Assembly (NCBI GenBank): GCA_014529385.2
Contig: CM043966.1
Location: 101,909,587 to 101,973,586 of the forward strand
Length of the DNA stretch: 64,000 bases
Reading direction: 5' to 3'
Source of the DNA: Adiantum capillus-veneris
Taxonomy: Eukaryota > Streptophyta > Polypodiopsida > Polypodiales > Pteridaceae
Of this stretch, positions 43,988-55,268 are shown piece after piece. The notes under the pieces were generated by a model. It had not been told where the DNA came from, searched no databases, and saw only the letters and a program-made list of their open reading frames with translations. Made by a program: the position numbers and the translations under genes. Position 1 is the first letter of the stretch. Each line of letters opens with the position of its first letter.

Positions 43988-44300
43988 TGTAGAAAGTGCA
44001 ATGCACTTAACACCTAAGCTGGAGTTCAAACCTCACAACAAATACCTTATCCCTACAATGGCTATATTGATTATCCAAGCCTATAAAAGGAACTCCCCCT
44101 TGTATTGTTCTAGTGCAGTTGAGTGTGCATTTCAAATTAGAATTTTCCCCCTCTACTTGGTGTCAGCTCCCCTTTCCCTTCTCTCTCACACCTCTCTCTC
44201 TCTTCTCTACCTCCATCTCTCTATCTATTCTCTCCTTCTCTACTCTCTCACTCTATCTTCTATATAGCACTCAAGTTCACAAGTACGCCGTGAGAGCACA
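43988..44300 (+). repeat. Probable 3' LTR of the truncated Copia
   Basis: A polypurine tract gaggggga ends at 43987 and is followed by TGTAGAAAGTGCAATGCAC, as expected for an LTR start. Pyrimidine-rich ctctctc blocks follow. The right end near 44280-44300 is not certain because there is no second LTR in the window. Confidence 0.6.
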
Positions 44301-45060
44301 AAGTCGCTAACTACCCCTTCACTCATATTGGGGTGCATGTTGACAATCTGGCAAATGACTAATTAGGTCGCCTGAAGACGGTCGACCTCAGTGGCTAATC
44401 TCACTACGTCCTCCGGAAAAACAGAAAGTCGAACAGTGCCCAGGGGACTCGCATTAAGGGTCAGTCATGTGCTCCTTCCGTGTTTACTGTTTCATTGCAA
44501 ACAGTAAAGGAGGAAGACAAATTCAAGCGAGCAAGTGGGAGAGCGGAAGAAGAGATTTCGAAGGGGGGGAACGTCAGTGATGGCATAAGGTATAAGTAGT
44601 TGTGATGTCTGCATATTTTTAATTATTGTGAGGCACTTCTATAAGAAGTTTTTTCAAAAGGGGACAAATTCTCTTGAAGACAGGCATAATTTACATTTTA
44701 ATTCTGGTTTCTGTACTGTTCAAGAGAATTCAATTGATTGTGGAGATGAACATACTTTATTCAGCTCTGCAGCAAAGATCATTCTATCAAGTATTCAGGA
44801 ATCTTTCAAACTCTTATAATTGGTTGGTCGATAATTAGGTCTCCCCAATCTCATAAAAATAAAAATTCTTTCAAAACATATTAAGTGCATAAGTGAAAGG
44901 TGAGTTTAGGAATTGAAAAGACAAATGATGGTGGAAAGTCAAAAGACGAATGAAGGTGGGAAGTCAAAACACAAATGAAGATAGAAAGTCAAAAGACCTT
45001 CTGTGTCCATATAAATAGGTGTTTCTCTACTCCTTTATTTTTCCTTTAGTGTTCTCTAGC

Positions 45061-45063
<3 letters not shown>
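44301..45063. other. No recognised gene
   Basis: Nothing supported. Around 44900-44990 the phrase agtcaaaaga(c)(g)aatga appears three times in succession as a small imperfect repeat. Confidence 0.4.

Positions 45064-45096
<33 letters not shown>
45064..45096. repeat. (GT)n microsatellite
   Basis: A GT run of about 33 bp. Confidence 0.95.
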
Positions 45097-45098
<2 letters not shown>

Positions 45099-45259
45099 AT
45101 GTTGTATTCATCTTTCTTAGGTAATATGGTTGCAAATCTATGTGCTTCGTCATTGCCTGTCGTTACATGCTATAGATTAATGCATCGTTCTCCTTGTTTT
45201 TGAGTAGAATCTTTGAACTAGGAGCACCTTTTTTTTGAAGCCATTAGGAATACCTTTTA

Positions 45260-45654
45260 ATTAACATGTGTATGATATTGCTTACAAATCAGAGTTTGCA
45301 TATGCGGAAAAAATCACAACCAAGGTGGACATCTACAGCTTTGGAGTGGTCATATTGGAGATGCTGACTGGGAGACAGCCAACTGACGAGCTTCTTTGTG
45401 GAATGAGCCTTCATGAATGGGTCAAACAGAAGTTGGTGTTGTCGCATGAGGATGGTGGGTCATCATGGGAGATAGTAGTGCATGCATCTTTGTTGCAAAG
45501 CTCTTGTTTGGAGGCCGAAAGAGATCATGAGTCAAGAGTATTGCTTGTGTTGCAGATGGCTGTGGCATGCACAGAAGAGCTACAAAATAAACGCGTGCCA
45601 ATGCGAAAAATACAGGCTTTGCTTGAGTCACTTATGGCCGAATTCCAATATTGA
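45260..45654 (+). pseudogene. C-terminal kinase fragment of an LRR receptor-like kinase
   Basis: The frame ending with TGA at 45652-45654 reads DIAYKSEFAYAEKITTKVDI, YSFGVVILEMLTGRQPTDE, MSLHEWVKQKL, and LLVLQMAVACTEELQNKRVP with MRKIQALLESL. This matches subdomains VIII to XI of plant LRR receptor kinases (the FLS2/EFR-like group has the same layout). The conserved Ala-Pro-Glu after the activation loop is altered (YKSE), and no catalytic loop, transmembrane segment or LRRs are found upstream. It is either a last exon whose other exons lie outside recognisable sequence or, more likely, a fragment. Its product would not be an active kinase. Confidence 0.85.
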
Positions 45655-48220
45655 GGAAAAGAACCGATTGCTTGAGGTATGCTCCAATTTGGAACTATAT
45701 TTGCAAAGAAAGGTGGTTACACAGCTAGTCGAGATTTCAAAGGGAGAAACACTTATTTTCTTGCACTATTCTTCTACAAAACATCACAAGCTAGTTTTAC
45801 AAATGGGGCATTGCACACATATATACCTCCTTGTAGCAACTAAAATTCATAATTTTGTCTGAAGAGGAACCTTCTCTTAATACATCATGTGCTCTCAATT
45901 CCTTCGATAACCTTCTAAGTTTTCATGCCTGCACTGACAAATCAAGCCATTGAATGGAGGAGGCTTGGATTTGAAGGGCGCAAAATTTGTGGACCGAAGG
46001 GTAACATTGGAAGTGAGACAAGAACATCCATTATCCTCATCTTCCACTCTATGTTGTAGCCATCATCACAAGTAACTATAAGCTTGGTCTCCATGCCTAC
46101 CATGTATCAATGGCTAAGGCTAAATTTACTTCTCCTTGGATTTCCTGGCGTCCATTGCCATCTTTCCTATGTATCCAATTTTCCTCAAGTTTTTAAGGAC
46201 AATGAAAGAGAAGAAATAGGAGTGAGGAATTTCCAAAAGGTGGACAAGATGCAATTTAGGCTTTGGAGATCAGTGCATTAGTGTCGTCACCAAAGAGTTG
46301 TATGCAAATGCAGCACTTCTTTTTGCAATCTTAGAACTTTTATTAGACTTATAAATCTTTCATGTATCCTGCATTCTTAATAAAGGAAATCAATCACACT
46401 TGCACATAGAAAAGGAAATGGGGTGCCCTTGTCTGTTGGACTTGGTATGGTTAGAGAGGCAGCCATCAAAAAGATCCCTAGCACTAGCTTTGCCAAGGAG
46501 TTTCTCTATATAGCCAAAGAGATCTTATATGTGTCACCAATCTCTCTTCCACAATGTCTATTTTATGGACTCCAACGGTAGAAATCTTTCTCAAAATAAT
46601 GTAAAGGTATGGTGTTGACTTATTTATGGATGGTTCTTGTATGTATCTGACATAATCCACCAAGTGGTAATAGAGCCATGGTTGTGTAGGATCAATAAGT
46701 AGTGCCTACACTATTACTCATTTTTTGAGCCTTGGGAATGTTCTTTCCTTTCGACTTGAGCCACTGGCACATGGCACAGCTTGCTTAGGCTTATTGCACC
46801 TTGATTAGTGATGGTTGTAGTAGGTAATAGTATTTGCCAAGTCCCTGTTGGTCCTATCCAATAATTATCTCTAATCTAATATTTGATTTAGTGCTTCTCT
46901 TAAATCATTCTTAAGCCAAATGCTCAACTCCTCATGAATTAGAGTGGGCATTAATGTGTGTAATTTCAGTAACTCTCTCAATTATTCCATTTGTCACTTA
47001 CACTACTGATTGTCTACATCCCCAATTTATGTGGGTGACTTACTACTATTTAATAGATTTTGAAAAAGTCTTCAGGTGTCCTTAGTGGACCTCATTAGTC
47101 CCTTAGTTAAGGAGATTAGTCCCTACATATTTGTTTAGAAAAATTATTAAGACTTAAAAAGTGAAGTTGTCTACTTGCTGAAAATATCAATTCTATAAAG
47201 GTCCACCTTGAGGGAGTGTGTGCTCTACACATAATGGTTATGTTTATGGGAAAGAATGGGGGATTATTATGAGGGCATCAATCAACCAAAAAAGGTGTTG
47301 GGGCATCGAATTTGGGATGTGTTGGTACACCAATTATCACTAATGTATTACTACTGCACCCCTGCCTTATATAACTGCATATAAGAAAAATAATTGGTGC
47401 ACATATGACCATGCATGGGGCATAGTAATTTCAAAATTGAACAATAAATGTGCATCATATGACCATCCCTCAACACTATACAACACAAGGTTAATGGAGC
47501 CCCAACACTAGGATCAAGGGAAGGGAATTGAGGTGCCCTTTTTGGGTGGATCTATGTCGTGAATGTTAAATTTGGGGCAGATGTAGAGCCATTGGGCCTA
47601 CCATGAGGGCCACATTTGAAAAATCATGCACTTAGATGGAGTCTGATGGCATGGAGATTTGAATTTGGATTTGGGAGTGGAGGCCATACTAGTAAGAGGT
47701 GGGGTTTTTCTAAGGATTGGGTAAGGGAGGGGAAATGGCGTACAAAATCGGCCAACACAGGATTTCCATGGAGCAAGGGCCAAGGCTGCAAGGCTTCCCA
47801 TCAATGGAGCAAGGGAACAAGGTATAGCTTGTGCTACTTCCTCTCTCTATTTTTTCTTTGTGTGTGACACTATTAGGAAGGGCCTGAAAGCAAAGGTTGA
47901 TGGTACAAAAAACGACCAATTTTTTTCTACCTATTTGGTACTTTGGAGGGAAAGTTTGGACGCAAATGGTGTTTGCATGTCTATGTTTTTAGATATAATG
48001 GTATTTCTATAAGATTGCTTTGCACAATTTTGTAATGGGCCACCCCGTGTGAGAGTAGTGGTGTCATGAGTGGATTTAATGGTTCCAAAGTTTTAGCCTT
48101 GCATTTGAACTCCAATTGCATAGCGTACTCTCTCATTTGTTGCCTTGCGCAATCCTGAGATCTCTCTCCTTAGCATCGCATCATGCGCTTGCGATAGCTC
48201 TACTCTCTTGCGTCAGGTTT
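45655..48220. other. Long gene-poor stretch
   Basis: No supported coding sequence. Short open frames at 45482-45862, 46084-46281 and 47616-47867 show no recognisable domain. The phrase ggtacaccaattatcac and similar simple A/T-rich sequence suggests decayed repeats. Confidence 0.4.
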
Positions 48221-48243
48221 GGGGGGGGGGGGGGGGGGGGGGG
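48221..48243 (+). repeat. Poly(G) run of 23
   Basis: Twenty-three consecutive G lie between caggttt and tgtcact. Such a run can form a G-quadruplex and is prone to sequencing length error. Confidence 0.95.
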
Positions 48244-48492
48244 TGTCACTATGTATAAATTGTGTACATCACATCAAGGATCATTTATAAAAATCCTTAT
48301 TTGTGAAATTTTGACAAATAAAATACACCCTTTTCCTATTTAATCTATAAATTATTTCCCCAATTCCATTTTATAGTACTCTTTGTATGTGAAAATGCGA
48401 CAGAAAATAAACTTTAATAACCCCTTTTGTTGCACTTACGTGATAGTCATATAATTATTAAATGACCCCCTTGAGACATCAGTTCTCCAACC

Positions 48493-48744
48493 ATGAGGAC
48501 CCCAAAGGCCAAGGGAGCTGCTTCCAGCAGAGTGTCACCTTCAACATGCAAACTGAAATTGAAGGCCAAGGAGAGAATTTTCTCCCCTGGCAGAAGCAAC
48601 AACAAAGTTGTTTCCACTCCACCCCCCCAAGAAATAGAGCTGGAGCATGAAACCATTTTCAACACAAGGGCTAGTGTAAAACAATGCAAGGTTGATGATA
48701 TCGACTCCAAATGGACCTTACTCCTCTTTGATGAAGATGAGTAA
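48493..48744 (+). CDS. Small unrecognised open frame, 83 aa
   Basis: It starts MRTPKAKGAASSRVSPSTCK, is basic in its first half, then Pro-rich (STPPPQEIELEHE), and ends with acidic LLLFDEDE. The composition is coding-like, unlike the neighbouring frames. No domain is recognised. Further coding-like pieces lie downstream at 49250-49395 and 49745-49953, so this could be an exon of a decayed gene. Confidence 0.3.
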   Translation: MRTPKAKGAASSRVSPSTCKLKLKAKERIFSPGRSNNKVVSTPPPQEIELEHETIFNTRASVKQCKVDDIDSKWTLLLFDEDE

Positions 48745-49116
48745 CACCATATTAGAAATAAGGGACTTCCCTTGAGTTTGGGACTCGTGGTCAAAACTTA
48801 GAGTCATCATATCTTGAACACTCTTACTCCAATTTGGGCACTTTGGTGGCACAATAAATTCAACTTCCAAAGTGCTTTCCAATGATAAGTCACTACATAC
48901 GTTTTTTTAAAACTTAGAGACATGCTAGCCAGTTCTCACTTCTTTATTTGTATAAGTATGGGAATGTGAAAAGCCCCATTTTCTTTAATATGGTGTTGAG
49001 TCAAAATATGCCAACAAATCAAGATGTCGTACACTGTTCATTAGCATCAGGCTTGTGTTAATTAAATGGTGCATGTTCACTCCCTATACTTGATATGACA
49101 TTTTGAAGTAAGATGT

Positions 49117-49158
49117 ACAATACCAAATTTGGTACTTCGAGTACCAATTTGGTATTGT
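49117..49158. repeat. Near-perfect 42-bp palindrome
   Basis: ACAATACCAAATTTGGTACT is followed by a tcg centre and AGTACCAATTTGGTATTGT. The arms differ by a single missing A. It could be a hairpin or a small MITE core; no longer terminal repeats were found. Confidence 0.85.
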
Positions 49159-49203
49159 AGGACAGCACACCACATTTAATCTATATCTCAGTGATTTTCT
49201 CTA

Positions 49204-49953
49204 ATGTTTTTCACATTTCACGTAAGAATAAAATGGAGGAGTAACCTCAAAAAACCAAGTTTTGCTACATGGCACAACTTAAAAGGCAAACTCCCTAAGG
49301 ACCTGACCGATGAAAACTTGCCACATGAGGAGTGGTTAAATGTTTTCAAGTACAAGTACCAAAAGAACACCAAGATCTATTTAAACAATTTGTAGCCACA
49401 TATGGTGGAAGAGTGCAGATTTCTATTCTCTGAATTTTATCAGGGATCCCCATCATGTCGTGAATTGACCAACAAATTTGCTAGGTGCTACGCTTTCGAG
49501 AAACGCCATGCAACGAAGAAGTCCCAGTAGGGCATAGAGTAGCATGGACCCTGTTTGGGGAAGGAGTGTTGCAGATGATAACATCTAGGAGTGGAGGGCT
49601 TGATCATAAAATTGAGGCATGGAGGAGGAAAATTGGTTCCTCCCGTAGAAGTGTCCTACATTCATATAAGAAGGCTCAAATGACTCAAAGTGGCAACAAC
49701 ATCTAGATTCTGCACAGAACCAGAGAAAGATAGCAGAGGAGCAATGGCTGACTACCTACCTGATTTAGAGGCATTGTGGCAAAGATTTCTAAACCCAATG
49801 TCACATCCAGGATCGTCAAACCTATCAAACTTGAAGGCTTTTATTTAAGAAAACAAGGAACAACTACTGGTATATGAATGTAAAGAGGGTGTGGCGAAAA
49901 GTTTGGTGGAGGATATAAATACCCTCAAAGCGCGCATTATTCTGCTACGATAG
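49204..49953 (+). pseudogene. Coding-like fragments of unknown gene
   Basis: Three pieces on the plus strand have protein-like composition: 49250-49395 (FATWHNLKGKLPKDLTDENL, PHEEWLNVFKYKYQKNTKIY), 49485-49706 (ETPCNEEVPVGHRVAWTLFG) and 49745-49953 (MADYLPDLEALWQRFLNPMS, then TAA, then LVEDINTLKARIILLR). Stops and frame changes separate them. No family recognised; a decayed mobile-element protein is likely. Confidence 0.3.
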
Positions 49954-49959
49954 TAAATC

Positions 49960-50994
49960 CTTGTTCCTGATGAAGAGACCAGAGAGGTTGAGGCCGAAGA
50001 GTTGTGAGGTCCCCACCCCGTCATCTCGAACGACGGTTCTGACGGTAAACCTGGTGGCCACTAGATCTATAGCGTAAACAAACAAAGTGGTTTAAGGGAT
50101 CAACTAGTGGACGAGCTCTCATCACCAAGTGAATTGAGTCGAGCCTACTAGCAAGAAGATCTAGTTCCAACGCGCAAGGGAAAGCGTGTCTAACCAATTA
50201 TCGGTCCTAAGACTTACCTTCCAGAAGGAGAGAAGTCTCGAGTGCCTTTTTTCCCATTGCTTTCAGAGGCACGTACACTTGGGACTTCACCGCTTTTGGT
50301 GCAATGAGAAATTCGAACGTCATTTACCGTACAATGGGGACAGAAAGTTCCCGACCAATCGGGACCACCCTTCTCATAGGCATTGCCAACCCGAGCCAAG
50401 CCCCCACTTTCCACCCCCATACTCACACTTTGTCTTGTGAGTCCTAATTACTAACACATTTGTTGTTCAACATATATATCCCACTGATTAATTTCGATTC
50501 ACTGGTTGTGTTAAAACAGCCCTTCAAACAGTTTTTCAAAGCGTCACCAAAACAATCTTTCTAGTAAAAATTGACTCAATAACTCATTTCAATTAAACTT
50601 CCAATGTCCCGGAGGCACAAAATCCCCCAGCGAGTGTTAACTCCACTTGTCACCTAGTTGCCCATACAACTAGATTTGTCCACCGCATAAAAAGCATGAC
50701 ATGGACATCCCACCGCAAAGAACGCAAGTCGTGGGTATCCACCACAAAGAACACAAGACGTGGATCAAAGCCCTAAGCTAGGTAATCCTAGCTGTCCCCT
50801 GTGATCAATAGAGGGATCATGACTAAATCAAAATTGGAATTAAAAATGAACTGGCCGAGTTAATTTTCCCTAGAAAACAATCTTTCCATTACCAGGCAGT
50901 ATATCCCAAAAGCATTCTTTCCTACTTGAATTTAAAAGCGACAATTAAAATGCCGTGGTCTTCGTTGGATCTTCCAACATGTTTTGGGGTAATG
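49960..50994. other. No recognised gene
   Basis: Mixed-composition DNA. Around 50690-50760 the phrases catcccaccgcaaagaacgcaag and atccaccacaaagaacacaag form a small imperfect tandem repeat. No coding sequence supported. Confidence 0.4.
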
Positions 50995-51195
50995 TTACTT
51001 TCCTACCTCACCGAACACAAAGTTATTAAACTGTACTTGAATTAAAATCAGACCTACCTCAATAATCTCCTCTTGATTGCGTCCTGAGATGGCCGGAGCT
51101 TGCTCGACAATAGGGGCCTTTCCCTTTTCGTTGGTGTTGCTTGTTCCGGCCTCATGGTCGTGAGATCCGCCAAAACGGGTCCTCTTTGGGGCCAT
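50995..51195 (-). CDS. Possible gag-like first exon
   Basis: An ATG at 51195 opens MAPKRTRFGGSHDHEAGTSN followed by NEKGKAPIVEQAPAISGRNQ. Basic MAPKR starts with Gly/Ser/Thr-rich sequence are common in plant gypsy gag proteins and also in unrelated genes. Only 67 codons are open. Tentative. Confidence 0.25.
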   Translation of the reverse strand: MAPKRTRFGGSHDHEAGTSNTNEKGKAPIVEQAPAISGRNQEEIIEVGLILIQVQFNNFVFGEVGK

Positions 51196-51303
51196 TATAC
51201 TCATTACTAAAGATGATGAATTTGGAAAATAACTAGTGTCCAATATTACCATAACAACCATAATAAACGGTCCGGATACAACATGGTTAGGCTTATCAAG
51301 CAA

Positions 51304-52130
51304 TTACTCTTATACGAGAGGATTAGATTAACTTCAAGTACGGTTATTATTCTTCTATCTATTTTCGGATAAATTTGGGATAATATTAGGTGATCCAAGT
51401 CATAATTACATCGATTTAGGATAGCATCTTCTCCCGAACTTATGGAAATTGACTCTGAATTAAGGTTCTTAGCTTAGACAATTGGAGAATTCAGTTCTTG
51501 TAGTTACTTGCTTAATTAGAGTGGTTGAATGATGAGTTTAGTGTACTAATTACTTCTCAAAAATGAACGAAAAGATGCAGTTATGTCTTATGCATATGCG
51601 AAAGAAATTCCGTTCTCTAGTGACAATTAATTTTGAGAGGGGGATTTAACTCTTCTTATTAAACATTAATCACTTGTAATATGAGTTCAATCCATTAATT
51701 AAACTCTTTCCTAATGAAATGACAGATTGGGATTGTTTAATTAGTTACATTGCTAGAAATTGGGTCAATCTCCACTAGTCAATCATTGAACTCACTAATT
51801 GGTGACTCCTTCTTACTAACCATGGATTAATTTGTGATTAGGAGGTTGACTTGATGCATAATTTAGCTAATGGGATTAAGAAAGTGAAATAGACTAATCA
51901 CATGGGTGATTTAGAGAGTATCTATTAAGTAGATTAGCTAGGATTATGCATAATATTAGCGGAATTAGGAGATCATAGAGAGAATTGTAGCATAAGCATG
52001 AAATTAACTTTAATTTAGCGTAGGTTGGGCTGAATTCGACTTGATTTGCTGATTCAATGGTGTTCTTGTAGCGAGATTTGGGCAGCACTTCCTGCCTTTG
52101 ATCCTTCTCTGGAAGTTGTGTGTGCCGGCA
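51304..52130. other. A/T-rich DNA, no gene
   Basis: No coding sequence supported; several tta/aat-rich stretches, no clear repeat. Confidence 0.4.
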
Positions 52131-52134
52131 ACAC

Positions 52135-52215
52135 CTCTCCAATGTGTGTGTGTAGGAGTGTGTGTGTGTACTGAGTATGTGTGTGTGAGCATATGTGCTT
52201 GTGTGTGTGTGAGTA
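52135..52215. repeat. GT-rich simple repeat
   Basis: An interrupted (GT)n region with gtgtgtgtgtagg, gtgtgtgtgtac and gtgtgtgtgag blocks. Confidence 0.8.
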
Positions 52216-52348
52216 GGTCCTTAAATAGTTTTCTCAAGCTGGAGAGGTCGACCCCTGCTACTAATTGCATCTGGAGGAGCACTAAGGTCATGCAAGGAAG
52301 CTCTAGTTGCATTGCTAGCAAGTGTCCAGCTTGCTTTATAACTCACTT

Positions 52349-52350
<2 letters not shown>

Positions 52351-52401
<51 letters not shown>
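52351..52401. repeat. (CT)n microsatellite
   Basis: A perfect CT run of about 51 bp. Confidence 0.96.
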
Positions 52402-52403
<2 letters not shown>

Positions 52404-52947
52404 CATGGATAGACCCCCTCAAGCCCTATCTATGTGTGAGGGCGCCCTCTTTCTGCTATCTCAAGCCTACAATGGCCTGGGCCTTGTTCCCGCACAGCCC
52501 CCGAATGCCGGTGCCTCCCGCACAACCCTAAGGAAAATTGATTTTAACTTTAGTCGGGCAATTCTAATCGGATTTTAATGCTGAAACTTGCTGTACTAAG
52601 CTGGAACTAAGGTGCATCATCCCGAGTACCTGCCATATTTAGCAGTCCCCGCCATTGAAAAATGCATTTTATTCAAATTCGGGGTATGGGTGCGGTTTGT
52701 CGAGACGATCAAAAGTAGACGGGTCGGGTGACCAAAACCTTACTATTTTAGGAAATTTTCACAAAAATTATTTTAATTAATTTTTGAAAGCTCTATAAGA
52801 TTCTAAACATTATGGCACCAACAGATTAAGGAAAACTACCAAAAATAGTAACTTTTTGCAGTAAGGTTATTTTGTGATACAAGGGTGCTCTTTAGCTCGG
52901 GGTGAGAGATCTTACATCCTCCCCAACATGAAAAATTTGAGATGTCC

Positions 52948-53420
52948 TCATCTCAAGAACGTATTTGGGTAGTCTTTTATGAGAGTCGCTTCGTCCTCCC
53001 AAGTAGCATCTTCTTCAGAATAATCTTTCCACTTCACAAGGTGCTCGGTAATTATCCTGTTTTGTAGCTTTCTTTCTCTTGATTCAAGGATGTAATCAGG
53101 TTGAAGTTCGAGAACTCCTTGTGCTGGCATAACTATCTGATCTGAATCCAATAGTTGATCTGGATTAGGAATGTAGGGTTTGAGTAGGCTGACGTGAAAT
53201 ACATCGTGAACCTTTACGTTTGCGAGTAACTTGAGCTTGTAGCCTGGTCACTCACAACCTTAGTGATTTCGAAGGGTCCACAATATATCGGGCTTAGTTC
53301 ATGTACCTTCCTAATGATAAGTTTCTTTTCTTCGGACGGACTCATAGAAAAACGTTTTCTCCTTCCTTGAGGGTGGATGCATGAATAGGTGGACCAAAAA
53401 CCTTGTCCCGGATAGAGGTT
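52948..53420 (-). pseudogene. Chromovirus (Ty3/gypsy) integrase C-terminus with chromodomain
   Basis: On the minus strand, GENVFL and LSPIYCGPFEI mark the end of the integrase. A frameshift near 53250 follows, then GYKLKLLANVKVHDVFHVSL and LKPYIP. The chromodomain is PDYILESRERKLQNRIITEH, LVKWKDYSEEDATWEDEATL, ending at 52948. The order GPF, then VHDVFHVSLL, then P-x-x-IL-x-x-R ... LVKW-x-x-x-x-x-x-x-ATWE is typical of plant chromoviruses. The chromodomain directs integration to heterochromatin. The rest of pol, gag and LTRs are not seen. Confidence 0.9.
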
Positions 53421-53517
53421 TTATAACCGGTACATAAAACCATCTCTATTAGTTCAATTCGATATATTCTTTTGAACAGATTTTTAATTAAATATAGAAT
53501 TTCCATAGCTTTTTGTT

Positions 53518-53655
53518 AAATATAGAAGACGGTTCTGTACCTCTTAACTATGCACGTCAGTCAGCTCTTTACACCATTACTATTTCCACGTCTCTTTTTC
53601 AAATATAGAAGACGGATCTGTAGCTCTTAACTATGCACGTCAGCCAGCTCTTTGT
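53518..53655. repeat. Tandem duplication, 83-bp period
   Basis: The phrases aaatatagaagacgg and ctcttaactatgcacgtcag start at 53518 and again at 53601. The two copies are nearly identical. They lie about 200-300 bp upstream of the transposase start at 53812, in its presumed promoter or transposon end. Confidence 0.85.
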
Positions 53656-54754
53656 CTTCCCGCTCTCTCATTTTCCTGTGTCTCTCTAACTCTCTGTGTA
53701 GGAGCACAGATTGCTGTTTTACTTTGTAGGCCTATCACACATCTATTGCTGTCATATACTACTCTTGCTCTCTGTAGGCCTATCACCTCGCTCAATCTCT
53801 CCCTCTCTAGCATGGAGCAAGAATCTCACACTATATGTGACTGCTCTCAGTCTCATTGTGAACTGTGTGCTAGGTATGCTGTTGATGCAGTCAATGAATA
53901 TCATGCTAGGAGAAAGAGGGAGGGAGCAGCGTGCTAAGAACAAGCTTGAGCAGGTAGCACGTGAGGAAGATAATGATCAAAATGGTGTTGATGATGCAAA
54001 GCGTCAAAGACTTTGCAATGACCTTATTATGCTCTTCAATTGGCGTACAAAGGCCCTCGATGTTGCATCACGCTCAGATATTTTGTGAAAGTTTGTCAAT
54101 CATCCTTCTCTTGGAGACCTTGAAATGCCCAGGGCACAAACAACCTTCATTGAAGCCATACGCAACACAATAGATGCAATCAAATTACCCAAGAGAGGAA
54201 AGGAGCTCTTTCTTAAAAGGTTCATCACCACAATGCTTATGAATGTTGAGTGTACATCTACCTCAAAAATGAATGTTTCAGTTGCATCTAAGTTGCTAAA
54301 TTTGCACAAGAGGAACTTCATAGCTGCAAAGAATCGGTTGAGGGCAGCACATGATGGCAATTTGCCAATCTCTTTCTGTGCTCGACAGCCCATGGATCGT
54401 GGCTTGATAACACCTGATGAGAAAGAGTTGATCTTCTCTTTTTGTATGTCTAACACTCGTGTTTCACCCAATAAGAAGGATGTGTGCAGAAAGCGTATTG
54501 GAAGAAATTCATATGTCAAACATCCTGTGCATCTTCTTGAACAATCTCAGGTAATAACTTGCTTCACTATATCCATTTTTGTTTTCTAATATTTGCATTC
54601 ATGACCTATATTCACTATAAATGGGTTGATAAGAGTAGATATGAAATCCGATATGAAGGAAGTTATAAATGGAAATAAGGGGAATCTGTATTTGGTCCTA
54701 GAGTAAGAGTAGATAAATATTGGATGTGGAGGAAATTATAAATGGAAACATAGT

Positions 54755-54815
54755 TTTTATCATACGCGTATGTTTCTTGAAACATACGTTTGCAGACGCA
54801 TACTTTCACACGCGT
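54755..54815. repeat. Cluster of small palindromes
   Basis: CATACGCGTATG (54761-54772) is a perfect 12-bp palindrome. It overlaps a hairpin with arms cgtatgtttc and gaaacatacg (54767-54788) around tt, and cacgcgtatg recurs at about 54809. It lies in intron 1 of the transposase-like gene, before the tandem array. Confidence 0.8.
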
Positions 54816-54829
54816 ATGATATGTATAAA

Positions 54830-55268
54830 CTGGTTAGGTAAAAAACTGGTTTACATAACCAGTAAAAATCTTTTAACACCTATTTCTCACTGGTATACAT
54901 AATGGTTAAGTGTTCACATGTACTCGTCAAGTGTTAACATGTACTGTTTGTCATGTCAGATAGGTAAAAAACATATGTGTTTGAAAGGAAAATATTGGTT
55001 TACATATCCAGTAAATTTTTTCGTACACTTATTTCTCACTGGTATACATCGTGATTAAGTCCTCACATGTACTGGTTAGGTAAATAACATACCGGTTTTA
55101 AATGAAAAGACTGGTTTACATTAGCAGTCAGAACATTTGAACTGGTTGACACTTATATACCACTGGTACGTACCAAGGACATGTGTTCATTTTTTTTAAC
55201 ACATTTTTCTCATTGGTATACATCGTGGTTAAGTGCTTACATGTACTGGTTAGTAAATAACATAGCGG
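54830..55268. repeat. Tandem array, left part (degenerate 173-174 bp units)
   Basis: About two and a half diverged units share actggttaggtaaataacat, ggttttaaatgaaaagactgg-like, cacttatataccactggtac and ctcactggtatacatcgtgg phrases with the array at 60808-61800. The retroelement insertion interrupts the array at gcgg (55265-55268). Confidence 0.85.

Noticed and set aside
52948-53151. Chromodomain frame as a host chromodomain protein
   Set aside because: It directly follows GPF and VHDVFHVSLL blocks of a chromovirus integrase.
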